Assembly (NCBI RefSeq): GCF_947498515.1
Contig: NZ_CANMKO010000002.1
Coordinates: 1-64,000, forward strand
DNA length: 64,000 nucleotides
Reading direction: 5' to 3'
Origin: an uncultured Pelagimonas sp.
GTDB taxonomy: Bacteria; Pseudomonadota; Alphaproteobacteria; Rhodobacterales; Rhodobacteraceae
The notes beneath the pieces are model-generated. The model saw only the letters and a program-made list of their open reading frames with translations, was not told where the DNA came from and made no database searches. Made by a program: the position numbers and the translations under genes. How positions within the stretch are numbered: position 1 is the stretch's first letter; each line of letters opens with the position of its first letter. Positions 52,267 to 61,500 of the stretch are shown here, piece after piece.

Positions 52267-52790
52267 TCTGTGACCTCCTCGGTCTGACATGGGCCAAAAA
52301 CGGACAAACGGGCCGCAACCCATTTTTCTCCGCCAAAGTCGCGCGGCTCCAGGATCGAAACGACTTCTTGATCGCCCATCTGAAACGGAGCGACTGTGGC
52401 CAAACCAGAATCCGGGCCACTAAATTGGGTACCAAACCCCTGCATAAGTTGGCCGTGAATGGCCCCAATCATCGCGTCTTGGTCTGGTGCATGTGTGGTC
52501 ATGAAACAGCTGCAAAAACTGTCATGCTCAATAACATCCAACAAAACCTCGGGCGGCATGTGCCAACCACTGTCGGTATCTTGCAACCCGGCATCCTTGG
52601 CCTTGGCGTCAACATCGACAAAGCTTGGCGCGCTGGCCATACATACCTGTGCAAAAATCTGCGCGCGCATCGCAACCCAAGCATCACTGCCTTTTTCAAC
52701 GTCTTGCTCTGCTCCGGCCACAGCGGAATTCACCGTTGACGCCTGAAGCGCAATGGCAAAAGCAGCAAAGAAGGTGGAGCGAAGAAACAT
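52263..52790 (-). CDS. Secreted hypothetical protein in the nuo cluster
   Basis: A 175-residue exported protein: signal peptide MFLRSTFFAAFAIALQAST, then a mostly helical mature part with cysteines at AQVCMAS, DSFCSCF and VFGPCQTEE that may form disulfides or bind metal. No family recognised. It starts 11 bases after the nuoI stop and its own stop overlaps the CMD-like gene (ATGA). The location suggests an accessory role to complex I, but this is inference. Confidence 0.68.
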   Translation of the reverse strand: MFLRSTFFAAFAIALQASTVNSAVAGAEQDVEKGSDAWVAMRAQIFAQVCMASAPSFVDVDAKAKDAGLQDTDSGWHMPPEVLLDVIEHDSFCSCFMTTHAPDQDAMIGAIHGQLMQGFGTQFSGPDSGLATVAPFQMGDQEVVSILEPRDFGGEKWVAARLSVFGPCQTEEVTE

Positions 52791-52801
52791 CTGGTCAGGC
52801 C

Positions 52802-53296
52802 TTAGCGATAAGGGGCGTCAAGTTCGAGATTGCGGGCGATTTCCGCTTCCCAACGATCGCCATTCTCAAGGAGTTTGTCCTTGTCATAGAACAGCTCTTC
52901 GCGGGTCTCGGTGGCGAATTCAAAGTTCGGACCTTCGACAATGGCATCCACTGGGCAAGCCTCTTGGCAGAACCCGCAATAGATGCATTTGGTCATGTCG
53001 ATGTCATAACGGGTGGTGCGGCGTGATCCGTCTTCGCGTGGTTCTGCGTCGATGGTGATCGCCTGCGCCGGGCAGATTGCTTCGCAAAGTTTACAAGCGA
53101 TGCAACGCTCTTCGCCATTTGGATAGCGACGCAAGGCATGTTCACCGCGAAAACGCGGGCTAAGTGGGCCCTTTTCATGCGGGTAATTCAACGTCGCCTT
53201 GGGGGCGAAGAAGTATTTAAACCCCAACTGGAACCCCTTTACGAAGTCCGCAAGCAGAAAGTACTTGGCTGCGCGGCCATAATCGATGTTTGCCAT
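52802..53296 (-). CDS. nuoI: NADH dehydrogenase subunit I
   Basis: A 164-residue subunit of complex I carrying clusters N6a and N6b. Two [4Fe-4S] motifs are clear: [12 protein letters not shown] and [12 protein letters not shown]. The N-terminal part [20 protein letters not shown] is typical of the alphaproteobacterial/mitochondrial (TYKY) form. ATG 53296 shares one base with the stop of the preceding gene (TGATG) and has GGAGACC upstream. Confidence 0.97.
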   Translation of the reverse strand: MANIDYGRAAKYFLLADFVKGFQLGFKYFFAPKATLNYPHEKGPLSPRFRGEHALRRYPNGEERCIACKLCEAICPAQAITIDAEPREDGSRRTTRYDIDMTKCIYCGFCQEACPVDAIVEGPNFEFATETREELFYDKDKLLENGDRWEAEIARNLELDAPYR

Positions 53297-53637
53297 CAAC
53301 TGGTCTCCTCGGCTTGGGCCTTCATTTCAGCCTCTAGCTTTTCTGCGGTTTCCGCATCCATCAGCGGATCGCCATTTTCGTCATATTCAACAAACGCCGC
53401 GTCCTCAGCCGTGTCGGCCTCAGCGGGGTTATTTTGATCATCGCCCAAACCTTCAGCAGGCATGGCCTCGGCTCCGGCGGCCCAACGAAACAGAGCCGCA
53501 GCGATTTCATTGGCCTGTGGCATCAAATTGCCGTCTTCGTCCGTATCCGGAAGCCCGCAATCGCGGACAACAAAATCACCCAAGGTGATCATGTCGATAT
53601 ACTTCGCGTTCAACAGCGCCTGTTTCAGATCAGACAT
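53296..53637 (-). CDS. Acidic hypothetical protein between nuoH and nuoI
   Basis: A 113-residue soluble protein rich in Asp, Glu and Ala. The start ([20 protein letters not shown]) looks helical, [19 protein letters not shown] follows, and the C-terminus is strongly acidic ([20 protein letters not shown]). No signal peptide or metal motif. It has a good RBS (AAGGAGACC) and shares a base with the nuoI start, so it is co-translated with nuoI. Similar unassigned frames are known in Rhodobacter and Paracoccus nuo operons. Confidence 0.7.
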   Translation of the reverse strand: MSDLKQALLNAKYIDMITLGDFVVRDCGLPDTDEDGNLMPQANEIAAALFRWAAGAEAMPAEGLGDDQNNPAEADTAEDAAFVEYDENGDPLMDAETAEKLEAEMKAQAEETS

Positions 53638-53681
53638 AACCGGTCTCCTTGTTCCAAAGCATCTGGCCAACGGTCAGGTCG

Positions 53682-53700
53682 AGGGCGCAGTTTGCGCCCT
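53682..53700 (-). other. Intercistronic hairpin after nuoH
   Basis: AGGGCGCA-GTT-TGCGCCCT, a perfect 8-bp stem in the 103-bp gap between nuoH and the acidic gene. There is no T-run, so it is more likely an mRNA stability or processing element than a terminator. Confidence 0.5.
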
Positions 53701-53740
53701 TTCCCAAAGTTTGACCAATTCGCTTTGTTACGATCATGGA

Positions 53741-54778
53741 TCAGCCCCCGGTCGCATAGCGGGCATAAACGCCCCAGAACCATTCGAACTTGGCTGCAAA
53801 GGCCACAAAGACCACCCAGATCAGCGACATAGGAAGGAAGACTTTCCAGCCAAGGCGCATCAATTGGTCATAACGGTAGCGCGGTGTAATCGCCTTCACC
53901 ATCGAGAAGAAGAAGAAGACAAAGACCATCTTCGACACCATCCAGAACACGCCATCAGGCAAGCCCGGAACCGGTGACAACCAGCCGCCGAAGAACATCA
54001 CCGAAATCAGTGCGCACATCAGAACAACGGCGGTCAATTCGCCAATCATAAAGAGCAAGAACGGCGTCGAGCTATATTCAACCTGATAACCCGCGACCAG
54101 TTCCGATTCCGCTTCGGGCAAATCGAACGGCGGGCGGTTGGTTTCAGCAAGTGCCGAGACAAAGAACAAGATCAGCATTGGGAAATGCGGGATCCAGTAC
54201 CAGCTGAGCAAGCCAGCCCCCTCTTGAGCTTTGACGATCTCACCAAAGTTCATCGAGCCGGACGAGATGACCACACCGATGATGATCAGGCCGATCGATA
54301 CCTCATAAGACACCATCTGCGCCGCAGACCGCAATGAGCCAAGGAACGGGTATTTGGAGTTCGACGCCCAACCGCCCATGATCACGCCGTAAACCTCAAG
54401 CGAGGACACCGCGAAGACATATAGGATGGCGATATTTAGGTCTGAAATCACCCAACCGTCGTTAAACGGGATAACCGCCCAAGCGATAAAGCTCATCACC
54501 AGCGAAATCATCGGAGCGAGGAAGTAAACAAAGCGGTCCGCACCAGCAGGGACAACGACCTCTTTGACGATATATTTGATAAAGTCGGCAAAACTTTGGG
54601 CAAGACCAAAGAAACCAACGACGTTCGGGCCTTTGCGCATCTGGACAGCGGCCCAAATTTTGCGGTCGCCCCACATCAAAAACGCCAAGGCCACCAGCAG
54701 TGGTACAAGAACCGCGAGAATTTGTGCCACGATCACAATCGCGATGCCTAGGTAGGTTGTGGTAAAGAATTCAGCCAT
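53741..54778 (-). CDS. nuoH: NADH dehydrogenase subunit H
   Basis: A 345-residue membrane subunit of complex I that shapes the quinone tunnel. Key segments: [59 protein letters not shown] (the acidic loop lining the tunnel), and [18 protein letters not shown]. Eight helices. ATG 54778 with GAGGACCTG upstream is preferred to the extended frame to 54907. It is 7 bases after the lipoprotein gene. Confidence 0.97.
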   Translation of the reverse strand: MAEFFTTTYLGIAIVIVAQILAVLVPLLVALAFLMWGDRKIWAAVQMRKGPNVVGFFGLAQSFADFIKYIVKEVVVPAGADRFVYFLAPMISLVMSFIAWAVIPFNDGWVISDLNIAILYVFAVSSLEVYGVIMGGWASNSKYPFLGSLRSAAQMVSYEVSIGLIIIGVVISSGSMNFGEIVKAQEGAGLLSWYWIPHFPMLILFFVSALAETNRPPFDLPEAESELVAGYQVEYSSTPFLLFMIGELTAVVLMCALISVMFFGGWLSPVPGLPDGVFWMVSKMVFVFFFFSMVKAITPRYRYDQLMRLGWKVFLPMSLIWVVFVAFAAKFEWFWGVYARYATGG

Positions 54779-54785
54779 CAGGTCC

Positions 54786-55184
54786 TCATACCATCGGTAT
54801 TCCGTTCTCAGCGCAGGCCGATGCGACGGTTTCAGCGTCGATCGTCTTGAGCCCACGGGGCAGCGCCGGCGAGATGGTGTAAACCGCATCTCCCTGCCAG
54901 AGGCCACCCTCTTCGTTTACTGTCGTGCGCAAATGCCGCGCAAAGCCATAGCCGCGAATAAGCGCATATTGCGCCGCAACACATCGGGCATAGTCATCGA
55001 CATCCGTCGCGTCGCGCGCACCGCGCATCGCCACGTGAAAATTCACCAGATCACCGTCCAATAGACGGGTCTCAACGCCTTCATACTTTGGAGTAAACGG
55101 CAGCTCGGCCTGTGCGGATTGCTCCGTACAGGCGCTAAGGCTGCTGGCCAATCCGACCAAAGTTATGAAGGCAACCGCCCGCAC
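54786..55184 (-). CDS. Small lipoprotein between nuoG and nuoH
   Basis: A 132-residue exported lipoprotein with GTG start: [20 protein letters not shown] carries a lipobox (LSAC). The mature part ([20 protein letters not shown], then [20 protein letters not shown] and [14 protein letters not shown]) has two more cysteines. No family named. The start lies 2 bases after the nuoG stop, so it depends on coupled translation; there is no strong RBS. An ATG-started alternative inside nuoG would lose the signal peptide pattern. Confidence 0.7.
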   Translation of the reverse strand: MRAVAFITLVGLASSLSACTEQSAQAELPFTPKYEGVETRLLDGDLVNFHVAMRGARDATDVDDYARCVAAQYALIRGYGFARHLRTTVNEEGGLWQGDAVYTISPALPRGLKTIDAETVASACAENGIPMV

Positions 55185-55186
55185 GC

Positions 55187-57205
55187 TTATTCGGCCGCCA
55201 TTGGGGCATTGGCCCGCTCTTTGGCACCACGTGACAGATCCGCCATCAGGCTGGATGCCCGCGCAACCGGGTTGGTCAGGTAGAAATCCTTGATCGCATA
55301 GCGGAACGAGGCGCTCCCCAGCTTGTCGGTGTCCAAGGCCTGCCACTCGTTTTCTGGAACGGTGTCGATCTTGGCCAAATGCGGAACGTCGGCAACCAAA
55401 GCCTGACGCAACGCAGCGAGGCTATCCCAAGGCTGTGTGGCGTCAAGCTCAGCGCTCAATGCCCGCAAGATCGCCCAGTTTTCCTTGGCCTCACCCGGCG
55501 CGAACCCGGCACGCATCGCCAATTGTGGACGCCCTTCGGTGTTCACAAACAGACCGTTTTCTTCGGTATAAGCTGCGGCGGGCAGGATCACGTCAGCGCG
55601 GTGTGCCCCACGATCCCCATGCGACCCTTGGTAGATCACCAATGGGCCGGCGGCGATTTCGACTTCGTCGGCACCGAGATTATAGACCACATCACAATCA
55701 GACACCGCATTGCGGCCACCGTCATTGACCGCGCCCACATCCATCGCGCCAACACGACCCGCAGCCGTGTGCAGTACAAGGAACTTGCTTTCGGTCAGTT
55801 CGGCATATTTCTGAGCTGCAGCCAAAACCGCAGCGCCATCCGCCTCGGCAATGGCACCTTGGCCAACAATGACCAGAGTTTCCTTGCCCTTGGCCCCTTC
55901 AACGTCTCCATCCAAAAGCGCCTGAAGCGCCGCGCGGTCGGTACCGGCGTGGTAGTATTCGTAGGTCAGGTCGACCTTCTCGCCAACCACACCGATGTTG
56001 CAGCCATTGGTCCAAGCACGACGAATACGGGCATTCAAAACCGGTGCTTCTTCGCGTGGGTTGGTGCCGATGAGCATGATCGCCGTGGCAGAATCGATAT
56101 CTTCGATGCTTGCGGTTCCAACATAGCCCGAGCGATTGCCCGCAGGCAGACGCGCGCCGTCGACACGACATTCGACGATACCGCCCTGCCCTTCGACCAG
56201 CTGTTTGAGGCTATAGGCCGCTTCGGTCGAGGCAAGATCACCAACCAAACCACCCAGCTTGGTTGCGCCTTTGATGGCACTTGCTGCCTTGCCCAACGCT
56301 TCGGGCCAGGTGGCGGGACGCAGTTTGCCGTTTTCGCGGATATAGGGCGTGTCGAGACGCTGACGACGCAGACCATCCCAGACAAAACGTGATTTATCGG
56401 AAATCCATTCTTCGTTCACACCGTCGTGGTTGCGCGGCATGATGCGTTTGACTTCGCGCCCCTTGGTATCAACCCGAATGTTGGAGCCAAGCGCATCCAT
56501 CACGTCGATGGTTTCGGTCTTGCTCAATTCCCAAGGACGGGCGGTAAAAGCGTAGGGTTTCGACACCAGCGCCCCAACCGGACACAGATCAATGATGTTG
56601 CCCTGCAGGTTCGAATCCAGCGTCTGGTTCAGATAGCTGGTGATCTCGGCGTCTTCGCCGCGACCGGTTTGGCCCATCTGGGTCAAGCCCGCGACCTCAG
56701 AGGTAAAACGAACACAACGTGTGCAGCTGATGCAGCGTGTCATGTGGGTTTCAACCAGTGGCCCAAGGTCGAGATCGTCAACAGCGCGCTTTGGTTCGTT
56801 GAACCGCGTACCAGACATGCCATAGGCCATGGCTTGGTCTTGTAGGTCGCATTCACCACCCTGATCGCAAATCGGGCAATCCAGCGGGTGGTTGATGAGC
56901 ATAAACTCCATCACCCCTTCGCGGGCCTTTTTCACCATAGGCGAATTGGTTTTCACAACCGGCGGCTGCCCTTCGGGGCCAGGACGCAAATCGCGCACCT
57001 GCATCGCACAGGATGCGGCGGGTTTGGGCGGACCGCCCACAACCTCGACCAAACACATCCGGCAGTTGCCAGCGATAGAGAGTCGTTCGTGATAGCAGAA
57101 TCGCGGCACCTCGATCCCAGCCTCTTCACAGGCTTGGATGAGCGTCATCGCCCCATCTACTTCTACTTCATGGTCATCAATGATGATCTTGCGCAAATCG
57201 GACAT
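55187..57205 (-). CDS. nuoG: NADH dehydrogenase subunit G
   Basis: A 672-residue Fe-S subunit of complex I. The [2Fe-2S] site is [18 protein letters not shown]; the His-ligated [4Fe-4S] site is [18 protein letters not shown]; and a further [4Fe-4S] is [10 protein letters not shown] with a distant Cys in DLCPVGAL. The rest is a molybdopterin-oxidoreductase fold without molybdenum. The length matches alphaproteobacterial NuoG (shorter than the E. coli form). ATG 57205 has GGAAAGG upstream; a longer frame to 57340 is not used. A terminator-like hairpin lies 115 bases upstream. Confidence 0.97.
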   Translation of the reverse strand: MSDLRKIIIDDHEVEVDGAMTLIQACEEAGIEVPRFCYHERLSIAGNCRMCLVEVVGGPPKPAASCAMQVRDLRPGPEGQPPVVKTNSPMVKKAREGVMEFMLINHPLDCPICDQGGECDLQDQAMAYGMSGTRFNEPKRAVDDLDLGPLVETHMTRCISCTRCVRFTSEVAGLTQMGQTGRGEDAEITSYLNQTLDSNLQGNIIDLCPVGALVSKPYAFTARPWELSKTETIDVMDALGSNIRVDTKGREVKRIMPRNHDGVNEEWISDKSRFVWDGLRRQRLDTPYIRENGKLRPATWPEALGKAASAIKGATKLGGLVGDLASTEAAYSLKQLVEGQGGIVECRVDGARLPAGNRSGYVGTASIEDIDSATAIMLIGTNPREEAPVLNARIRRAWTNGCNIGVVGEKVDLTYEYYHAGTDRAALQALLDGDVEGAKGKETLVIVGQGAIAEADGAAVLAAAQKYAELTESKFLVLHTAAGRVGAMDVGAVNDGGRNAVSDCDVVYNLGADEVEIAAGPLVIYQGSHGDRGAHRADVILPAAAYTEENGLFVNTEGRPQLAMRAGFAPGEAKENWAILRALSAELDATQPWDSLAALRQALVADVPHLAKIDTVPENEWQALDTDKLGSASFRYAIKDFYLTNPVARASSLMADLSRGAKERANAPMAAE

Positions 57206-57320
57206 GCCCGGCCTTTCCACGTTCATGGCTGGCACGGCGCCCCTTATGACACGCCGCGGTCGCTCGCCTTCTAGCGTGTGTAGCCGCGCGACGCCAGTCG
57301 TTAGAACACGGAATTGCGGG

Positions 57321-57354
57321 AAAAATCGCCGCGCCCCCATGGATTGGGGCGCGG
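57321..57354 (-). terminator. Terminator-like hairpin between DUF5333 gene and nuoG
   Basis: On the minus strand CCGCGCCCC pairs with GGGGCGCGG around an 8-base loop, followed by CGATTTTT. It sits in a 265-bp gap, the largest in the nuo cluster, so part of the transcript may stop here and nuoG may have its own promoter in the remaining 115 bases. Confidence 0.7.
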
Positions 57355-57470
57355 TTAAATGCAGGGTTTAGAATGTATATTCAGAATTTCACCCCGGTTT
57401 GGTAAGAATGGTTAACAAAGCCGGGGCAAAACGAAATGCGACCATGGTTTGACAAGGTGGCAACACGCGA

Positions 57471-57863
57471 TCAACGCAAGAGCGTTCCGATACCAGTCTG
57501 GCGCTTGATTTCAGCCTTACCAAAGGAACAAAGCGCCTTGCGATCTTTGTAATTGACACCTTTTGCGGTCAAGAATGCTTCGGCTTTGCCGCGCATCCGG
57601 CGCTTTTCCTTCTTCGAGGTTACGTAATCCTCGATCTCTTGTTTTGTATAGCCCATGGACAGGGCCTTGTCCCGAAGATCATTCAATCGCGATAGGCCAC
57701 GGATCATCCGAGCGTTAATGCCATCGCATTGTTTGCGTATCTCGTCGGCAATAGCGACTTCCATCAATTTGTCATCAATTGCCGACACTTGGCTTAGGGG
57801 TGCCTTTGCTGCCAACGGTTGGGCAGCGCCCAGAAAAATCAGAACAACGGGAATCAGGCGCAT
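57471..57863 (-). CDS. DUF5333 secreted protein
   Basis: A 130-residue exported protein: signal peptide MRLIPVVLIFLGAAQPLAAK, then helices with a conserved-looking pattern (VAIADEIRKQCDGINARMIR, RLNDLRDKALSMGYTKQEIEDY, and KDRKALCSFGKAEI) and two cysteines about 65 residues apart that probably pair. It matches the DUF5333 family found in Rhodobacterales beside nuo genes. Function unknown. It is transcribed with its neighbours up to the hairpin before nuoG. Confidence 0.78.
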   Translation of the reverse strand: MRLIPVVLIFLGAAQPLAAKAPLSQVSAIDDKLMEVAIADEIRKQCDGINARMIRGLSRLNDLRDKALSMGYTKQEIEDYVTSKKEKRRMRGKAEAFLTAKGVNYKDRKALCSFGKAEIKRQTGIGTLLR

Positions 57864-57982
57864 TGCGGCCCTCCTTGACTACTCATTTGCTCAAAGATGG
57901 GCCTAGGGCGGGCTGTTATTCAATATCAGCCGCCAAATCACTGAAAAATCGGCAGGTTCCCACCAATCTTACCAAGCCTGTC

Positions 57983-58327
57983 TTAACCTGGGTCGCGACA
58001 AGTTCCCATAAATGTCAGGGTGTCGTTTTCGACAACAAGCGCGCTTGGGTCCGTATTCGGGCCTACTTCCCAATCGATATCGGAGGAGCCGAAGTATTCG
58101 ATACAGTGGCGAATCCCCTGATGTTCGGCCGCTTCAATAGCGCCCTCCAAGGAATTGGACACGGGTTTAACGCTGGCGACAAAATGCTGGCGGTCTGACC
58201 GCTCGGCCTTGGCCTTGGTGTTGAAGGTTTGGCCATCAAAGGTTGGCATTTTGCTGCTATTGAGGTTCAGTTTTGAACACCCGGCAACCGCCAGCCCCAT
58301 CATCAAAAAGATTGCGAAACGTCCCAT
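57983..58327 (-). CDS. Small lipoprotein in the nuo cluster
   Basis: A 114-residue lipoprotein: MGRFAIFLMMGLAVAGCS with the lipid-modified Cys at about residue 17. The mature part includes SDRQHFVASVKPVSNSLEGA, EAAEHQGIRHCIEYFGSSDI, and a C-terminal TLTFMGTCRDPG, giving two more cysteines. AGGAGG precedes ATG 58327. No family recognised. It lies between the zinc-ribbon genes and DUF5333, all on the nuo strand. Confidence 0.7.
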   Translation of the reverse strand: MGRFAIFLMMGLAVAGCSKLNLNSSKMPTFDGQTFNTKAKAERSDRQHFVASVKPVSNSLEGAIEAAEHQGIRHCIEYFGSSDIDWEVGPNTDPSALVVENDTLTFMGTCRDPG

Positions 58328-58473
58328 CTCAGGCCTCCTCTGCACAGCCGCGCGAAATTGCGCCACCTTGCCATGCGTTTACCTTAACCACTTCAATCCA
58401 ATAAGCCAATTGCGTCACTTGGCTATTGCAAGTGTCGCCCGTGGGCCCGGATTGGTCAAGTCAACGATCGCCC

Positions 58474-58689
58474 TTAGAACAGCAATCCCAACCCCACAAG
58501 GCAGGCAGCAACAAACAAGCCGCCCAGAATTGTCATAAAAACAGAAGACTCTAAGCGCATTTTTTGATGGGGCCCCTGCCCGCCACGATATCCGCAATCA
58601 CAGGTGCGATGTATTGGATAGAGACGTGTCATGCAGGCCGGACATTGATCCGGGTGAAGCCCAGTTTTGGGGCCATGTCGAAAAGGCAT
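58474..58689 (-). CDS. Zinc-ribbon membrane protein 2 of the nuo cluster
   Basis: A 71-residue protein. The N-terminal part has two Cys pairs (QCPACMTRLYP and TCDCGYRGG), a zinc-ribbon-like layout, and the C-terminus is a single membrane helix (VFMTILGGLFVAACLVGLGL). Same architecture as the 74-residue protein upstream, so the two look like diverged paralogues. The RBS is weak. Metal binding and membrane attachment are inferred from pattern; function unknown. Confidence 0.62.
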   Translation of the reverse strand: MPFRHGPKTGLHPDQCPACMTRLYPIHRTCDCGYRGGQGPHQKMRLESSVFMTILGGLFVAACLVGLGLLF

Positions 58690-58742
58690 GATCTACTCGC
58701 ATCATGAAAGGGATAGCACAAGAGACTGTTAGCAATAAGTTT

Positions 58743-58967
58743 TTAGAGCTGAGCGCAGGTACTTAAAACACCTAAAACCAAAGCCAAGCCCAATGGCGCT
58801 AACCGCCAAAAATTAAACTTGATCAGGTTCCAAGCAGGATCTTCGGGCGCGTCATCAAGCGAAAGCGCCCCTTTGTTTCCGCAAACTGGGCAGGCTCTGT
58901 CCAAATGGACAAGAGCAGTTTTGCAATCGGGGCAAAAATGCCCTGCCCCGATGTTGTCTTCTGCCAT
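58743..58967 (-). CDS. Zinc-ribbon membrane protein 1 of the nuo cluster
   Basis: A 74-residue protein with a CxxC...CxxC zinc ribbon (HFCPDCKTALVHLDRACPVCG) described here as CPDC and CPVC 12 residues apart, a short acidic linker, and one C-terminal helix (FWRLAPLGLALVLGVLSTC). ATG 58967 lies next to the nuoF stop codon (TAA then ACATG), so translation is likely coupled. Function unknown; such proteins could help metal delivery or assembly of complex I (inference). Confidence 0.66.
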   Translation of the reverse strand: MAEDNIGAGHFCPDCKTALVHLDRACPVCGNKGALSLDDAPEDPAWNLIKFNFWRLAPLGLALVLGVLSTCAQL

Positions 58968-58969
58968 GT

Positions 58970-60268
58970 TTATTCGGCGGCAATCGCGCTCAGCTTACCG
59001 GATTTTTGCGCTTTGATCCGATCTTCTATTTCTTCGCGGAAATTGCGGATCAAACCTTGGATCGGCCAAGCCGCCGCATCGCCAAGAGCGCAAATGGTGT
59101 GGCCTTCGACCTGTTTGGTCACATCCCAAAGCATGTCAATCTCTTCTAGATCAGCCTCGCCACGAACAAGACGCTCCATGACGCGCATCATCCAGCCGGT
59201 GCCTTCGCGGCACGGCGTACATTGGCCACAGCTTTCGTGCTTGTAGAATTTCGCCAAACGCCAGATCGCTTTGATGATGTCGGTCTGTTTGTCCATGACG
59301 ATCACCGCCGCCGTGCCGAGGCCCGAGCCAAGTTCACCGCGCAGGTAATCGAAATCCATAATCGCGTCTTTCATGTGCTCACCGCGCACACAAGGCACCG
59401 AGGAACCACCCGGAATAACCGCAAGCAGATTGTCCCAACCACCGCGAATACCACCGCAGTGCTTTTCAATCAGCTCTTCAAAGCTGATCGACATGGCCTC
59501 TTCGACAACACAGGGGTTGTTGACGTGACCGGAAATCGCAAAGAGTTTAGTACCCGCATTGTTTTGGCGGCCAAAACTGGCAAACCACTCGGGACCGCGG
59601 CGCAAAATTGTCGGCACAACCGCAATTGATTCGACGTTGTTCACGGTTGTGGGGCAGCCGTAAAGACCAGAGCCCGCCGGGAATGGCGGCTTCATGCGTG
59701 GCATGCCCTTTTTGCCCTCAAGGCTTTCGAGCAGAGCGGTTTCTTCACCGCAGATATAGGCCCCTGCCCCGTGATGTAGAAACAGATCAAAATCCCAACC
59801 AGACCCAGCGGCGTTTTTGCCCAAAAGCCCCGCGTCATATGCCTCATCAATCGCGGCCTGAAGCGCCTCTTTTTCGCGGATATATTCACCGCGAATGTAG
59901 ATGTAGCATTTGTTAGCTTGCATGGCGAAAGACGCGATCAAACACCCTTCGATTAGAGTGTGCGGATCATGACGCATGATTTCGCGGTCTTTACAGGTAC
60001 CCGGCTCGGATTCATCTGCATTCACAACAAGGTAGGACGGGCGACCGTCGCTTTCTTTGGGCATGAATGACCATTTCAACCCGGTCGGGAAGCCCGCACC
60101 ACCGCGACCACGTAGGCCCGAGGCTTTCATCTGATCGATGATCCAGTCACGTCCGTTCTGGATGATTTTTGCAGTTCCATCCCAGTGGCCGCGCTTTTGG
60201 GCGCCGGCCAGCGTCCGGTCATGCATTCCGTAGAGGTTGGTAAAGATCCGATCCTGATCCTGCAGCAT
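58970..60268 (-). CDS. nuoF: NADH dehydrogenase subunit F
   Basis: A 432-residue subunit that binds NADH and FMN and carries cluster N3. FMN/NADH region: [20 protein letters not shown] and [18 protein letters not shown]. Second glycine-rich part: [20 protein letters not shown]. The N3 site is [15 protein letters not shown] with a distant Cys in [13 protein letters not shown]. Full length. It follows the DUF5337 gene by 7 bases. Confidence 0.98.
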   Translation of the reverse strand: MLQDQDRIFTNLYGMHDRTLAGAQKRGHWDGTAKIIQNGRDWIIDQMKASGLRGRGGAGFPTGLKWSFMPKESDGRPSYLVVNADESEPGTCKDREIMRHDPHTLIEGCLIASFAMQANKCYIYIRGEYIREKEALQAAIDEAYDAGLLGKNAAGSGWDFDLFLHHGAGAYICGEETALLESLEGKKGMPRMKPPFPAGSGLYGCPTTVNNVESIAVVPTILRRGPEWFASFGRQNNAGTKLFAISGHVNNPCVVEEAMSISFEELIEKHCGGIRGGWDNLLAVIPGGSSVPCVRGEHMKDAIMDFDYLRGELGSGLGTAAVIVMDKQTDIIKAIWRLAKFYKHESCGQCTPCREGTGWMMRVMERLVRGEADLEEIDMLWDVTKQVEGHTICALGDAAAWPIQGLIRNFREEIEDRIKAQKSGKLSAIAAE

Positions 60269-60275
60269 AGCCTAC

Positions 60276-60494
60276 CTAATCCTTGTCTTTCTGGCGGTCC
60301 CGCCAGAGTCCGTAAATCATCCATATCGCCATTGCGAACCCGGCCAAAGCCAAAAGGTCAAACAAGACGCGTGTGCGCTGGGTCCAATCCAACGCTTGCC
60401 CAAGGGCGGTCATGACGATCCAACCAATCGCAACACCGGCAATGACGAGCGAAATCACCCGCCCTTGCCGTGCCTGATTGACCTTATCGTTCAT
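60276..60494 (-). CDS. DUF5337 two-helix membrane protein
   Basis: A 72-residue protein with two helices (VISLVIAGVAIGWIVMTALG and VLFDLLALAGFAMAIWMIYG) and charged ends (NDKVNQARQGR, RDRQKDKD). It matches the DUF5337 family found in nuo operons of Rhodobacterales. Function unknown; a small accessory membrane subunit is plausible. ATG 60494 is preferred; the longer frame overlaps the preceding gene. 14 bases after the upstream gene and 7 before nuoF. Confidence 0.78.
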   Translation of the reverse strand: MNDKVNQARQGRVISLVIAGVAIGWIVMTALGQALDWTQRTRVLFDLLALAGFAMAIWMIYGLWRDRQKDKD

Positions 60495-60508
60495 GCCCGC
60501 CCCCAAGC

Positions 60509-61345
60509 TTATGCGGTTGCCAGTTCGAGGGCCTGATTGACCCAATCATTGCGCGAAGCCCGTCCCCGCACACCGGCGATGTTGTCATCTACCCATGCGG
60601 TCTGGGCTTCGCTCCATTCCGCAATCTGGTCGTAATGAAAAATGCCAGCCTCTTGCAAGGCCAAAGCCAATTTCGGGCCAACACCTTTCAATAGTGTTAG
60701 GTCATCCGCTTTGCCGTTGCGCGCCGCCTTAAGCATCTCTGGCTTGGGGCTTGCTAGCTTTGCTTTGGGGGCCGATTTTGCCTCGGCTTTTACCGGCTTG
60801 GCGGCAGCATTAACTGGTGCGGAAGCCTCTGCTTTTGGCTTCGGCGCGGGCGTAGCGGGCTTTGGGGCCGCTACTTTGGCCTCTACCACCTTAGGGGCTT
60901 CAACCACTTTGGGCGCTGGTGCAGCGGCTTTCGGTGCAGTGTCTTTTGGAGCTGCGGCTTTTGGAGCAGGTGCGGCGACTTTCTTGGCCGGAGCCGGAGT
61001 ATTTGTCTTTGCGATCGTCTTCTCGACTGGCTTTGCAACAGGCTCGATCTTGGAGCTTGCAACTTTTGCAGGAGCAGGCTTCGCAACAGGCTCAACTTTT
61101 ACAGGAGTCTCGGCAACGGCGGCTTGTTTCGCAGGCTTCTTTTCCGAAACCTTTTGGGCCGCTTTGGCGGTCACTTTAGCAGATACCGAAGTTTTCGGCG
61201 CAACTGCGGAATTCAGGGCACCAAAACCGGCGCTCCAACTCTTCCAAGGAAGATAGGCAAACCGCATGGCAGCTTCGCTCGACTGGGCAGCAAATTTTGT
61301 TTGCATGGCCATCATGCGCGCAACAGAGGTAAAATCAGGGGTCAT
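60509..61345 (-). CDS. Ala/Pro/Lys-rich protein with C-terminal KGVGPKLE-type domain
   Basis: A 278-residue protein. The N-terminal 40 residues (TSVARMMAMQTKFAAQSSEA, then MRFAYLPWKSW) look like a phasin-type amphipathic helix. About 150 residues of low-complexity Ala/Pro/Lys follow. The last 75 residues form a small helical domain with a helix-hairpin-helix motif: LTLLKGVGPKLALALQEAGI, FHYDQIAEWS, and RGRASRNDWVNQALEL. The same domain ends the next protein upstream and NuoE. The start is uncertain; GTG 61372 is an alternative. Confidence 0.7.
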   Translation of the reverse strand: MTPDFTSVARMMAMQTKFAAQSSEAAMRFAYLPWKSWSAGFGALNSAVAPKTSVSAKVTAKAAQKVSEKKPAKQAAVAETPVKVEPVAKPAPAKVASSKIEPVAKPVEKTIAKTNTPAPAKKVAAPAPKAAAPKDTAPKAAAPAPKVVEAPKVVEAKVAAPKPATPAPKPKAEASAPVNAAAKPVKAEAKSAPKAKLASPKPEMLKAARNGKADDLTLLKGVGPKLALALQEAGIFHYDQIAEWSEAQTAWVDDNIAGVRGRASRNDWVNQALELATA

Positions 61346-61450
61346 GGTGTACAGTGGGGTCGTCTTGGTCACGTCATCGCTCCAAACTATGAAAAGCGCA
61401 GAACACCTGCGCAATTAAAGCCCCGTTCCTCCCCAACGTTGCTAGGTCAC

Positions 61451-61481
61451 GCCTTGCATACTGCAGCGCAGCATGCAAGGC
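61451..61481 (-). other. Hairpin between the two KGVGPKLE-domain genes
   Basis: GCCTTGCAT and ATGCAAGGC pair over 9 bp around a 13-base loop that contains CTGCAG. It lies in the 155-bp gap after the 418-residue gene and has no T-run. It is a possible mRNA processing or regulatory fold. Confidence 0.45.
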
Positions 61482-61500
61482 ATAGCGGTGTCGCAGGGTC

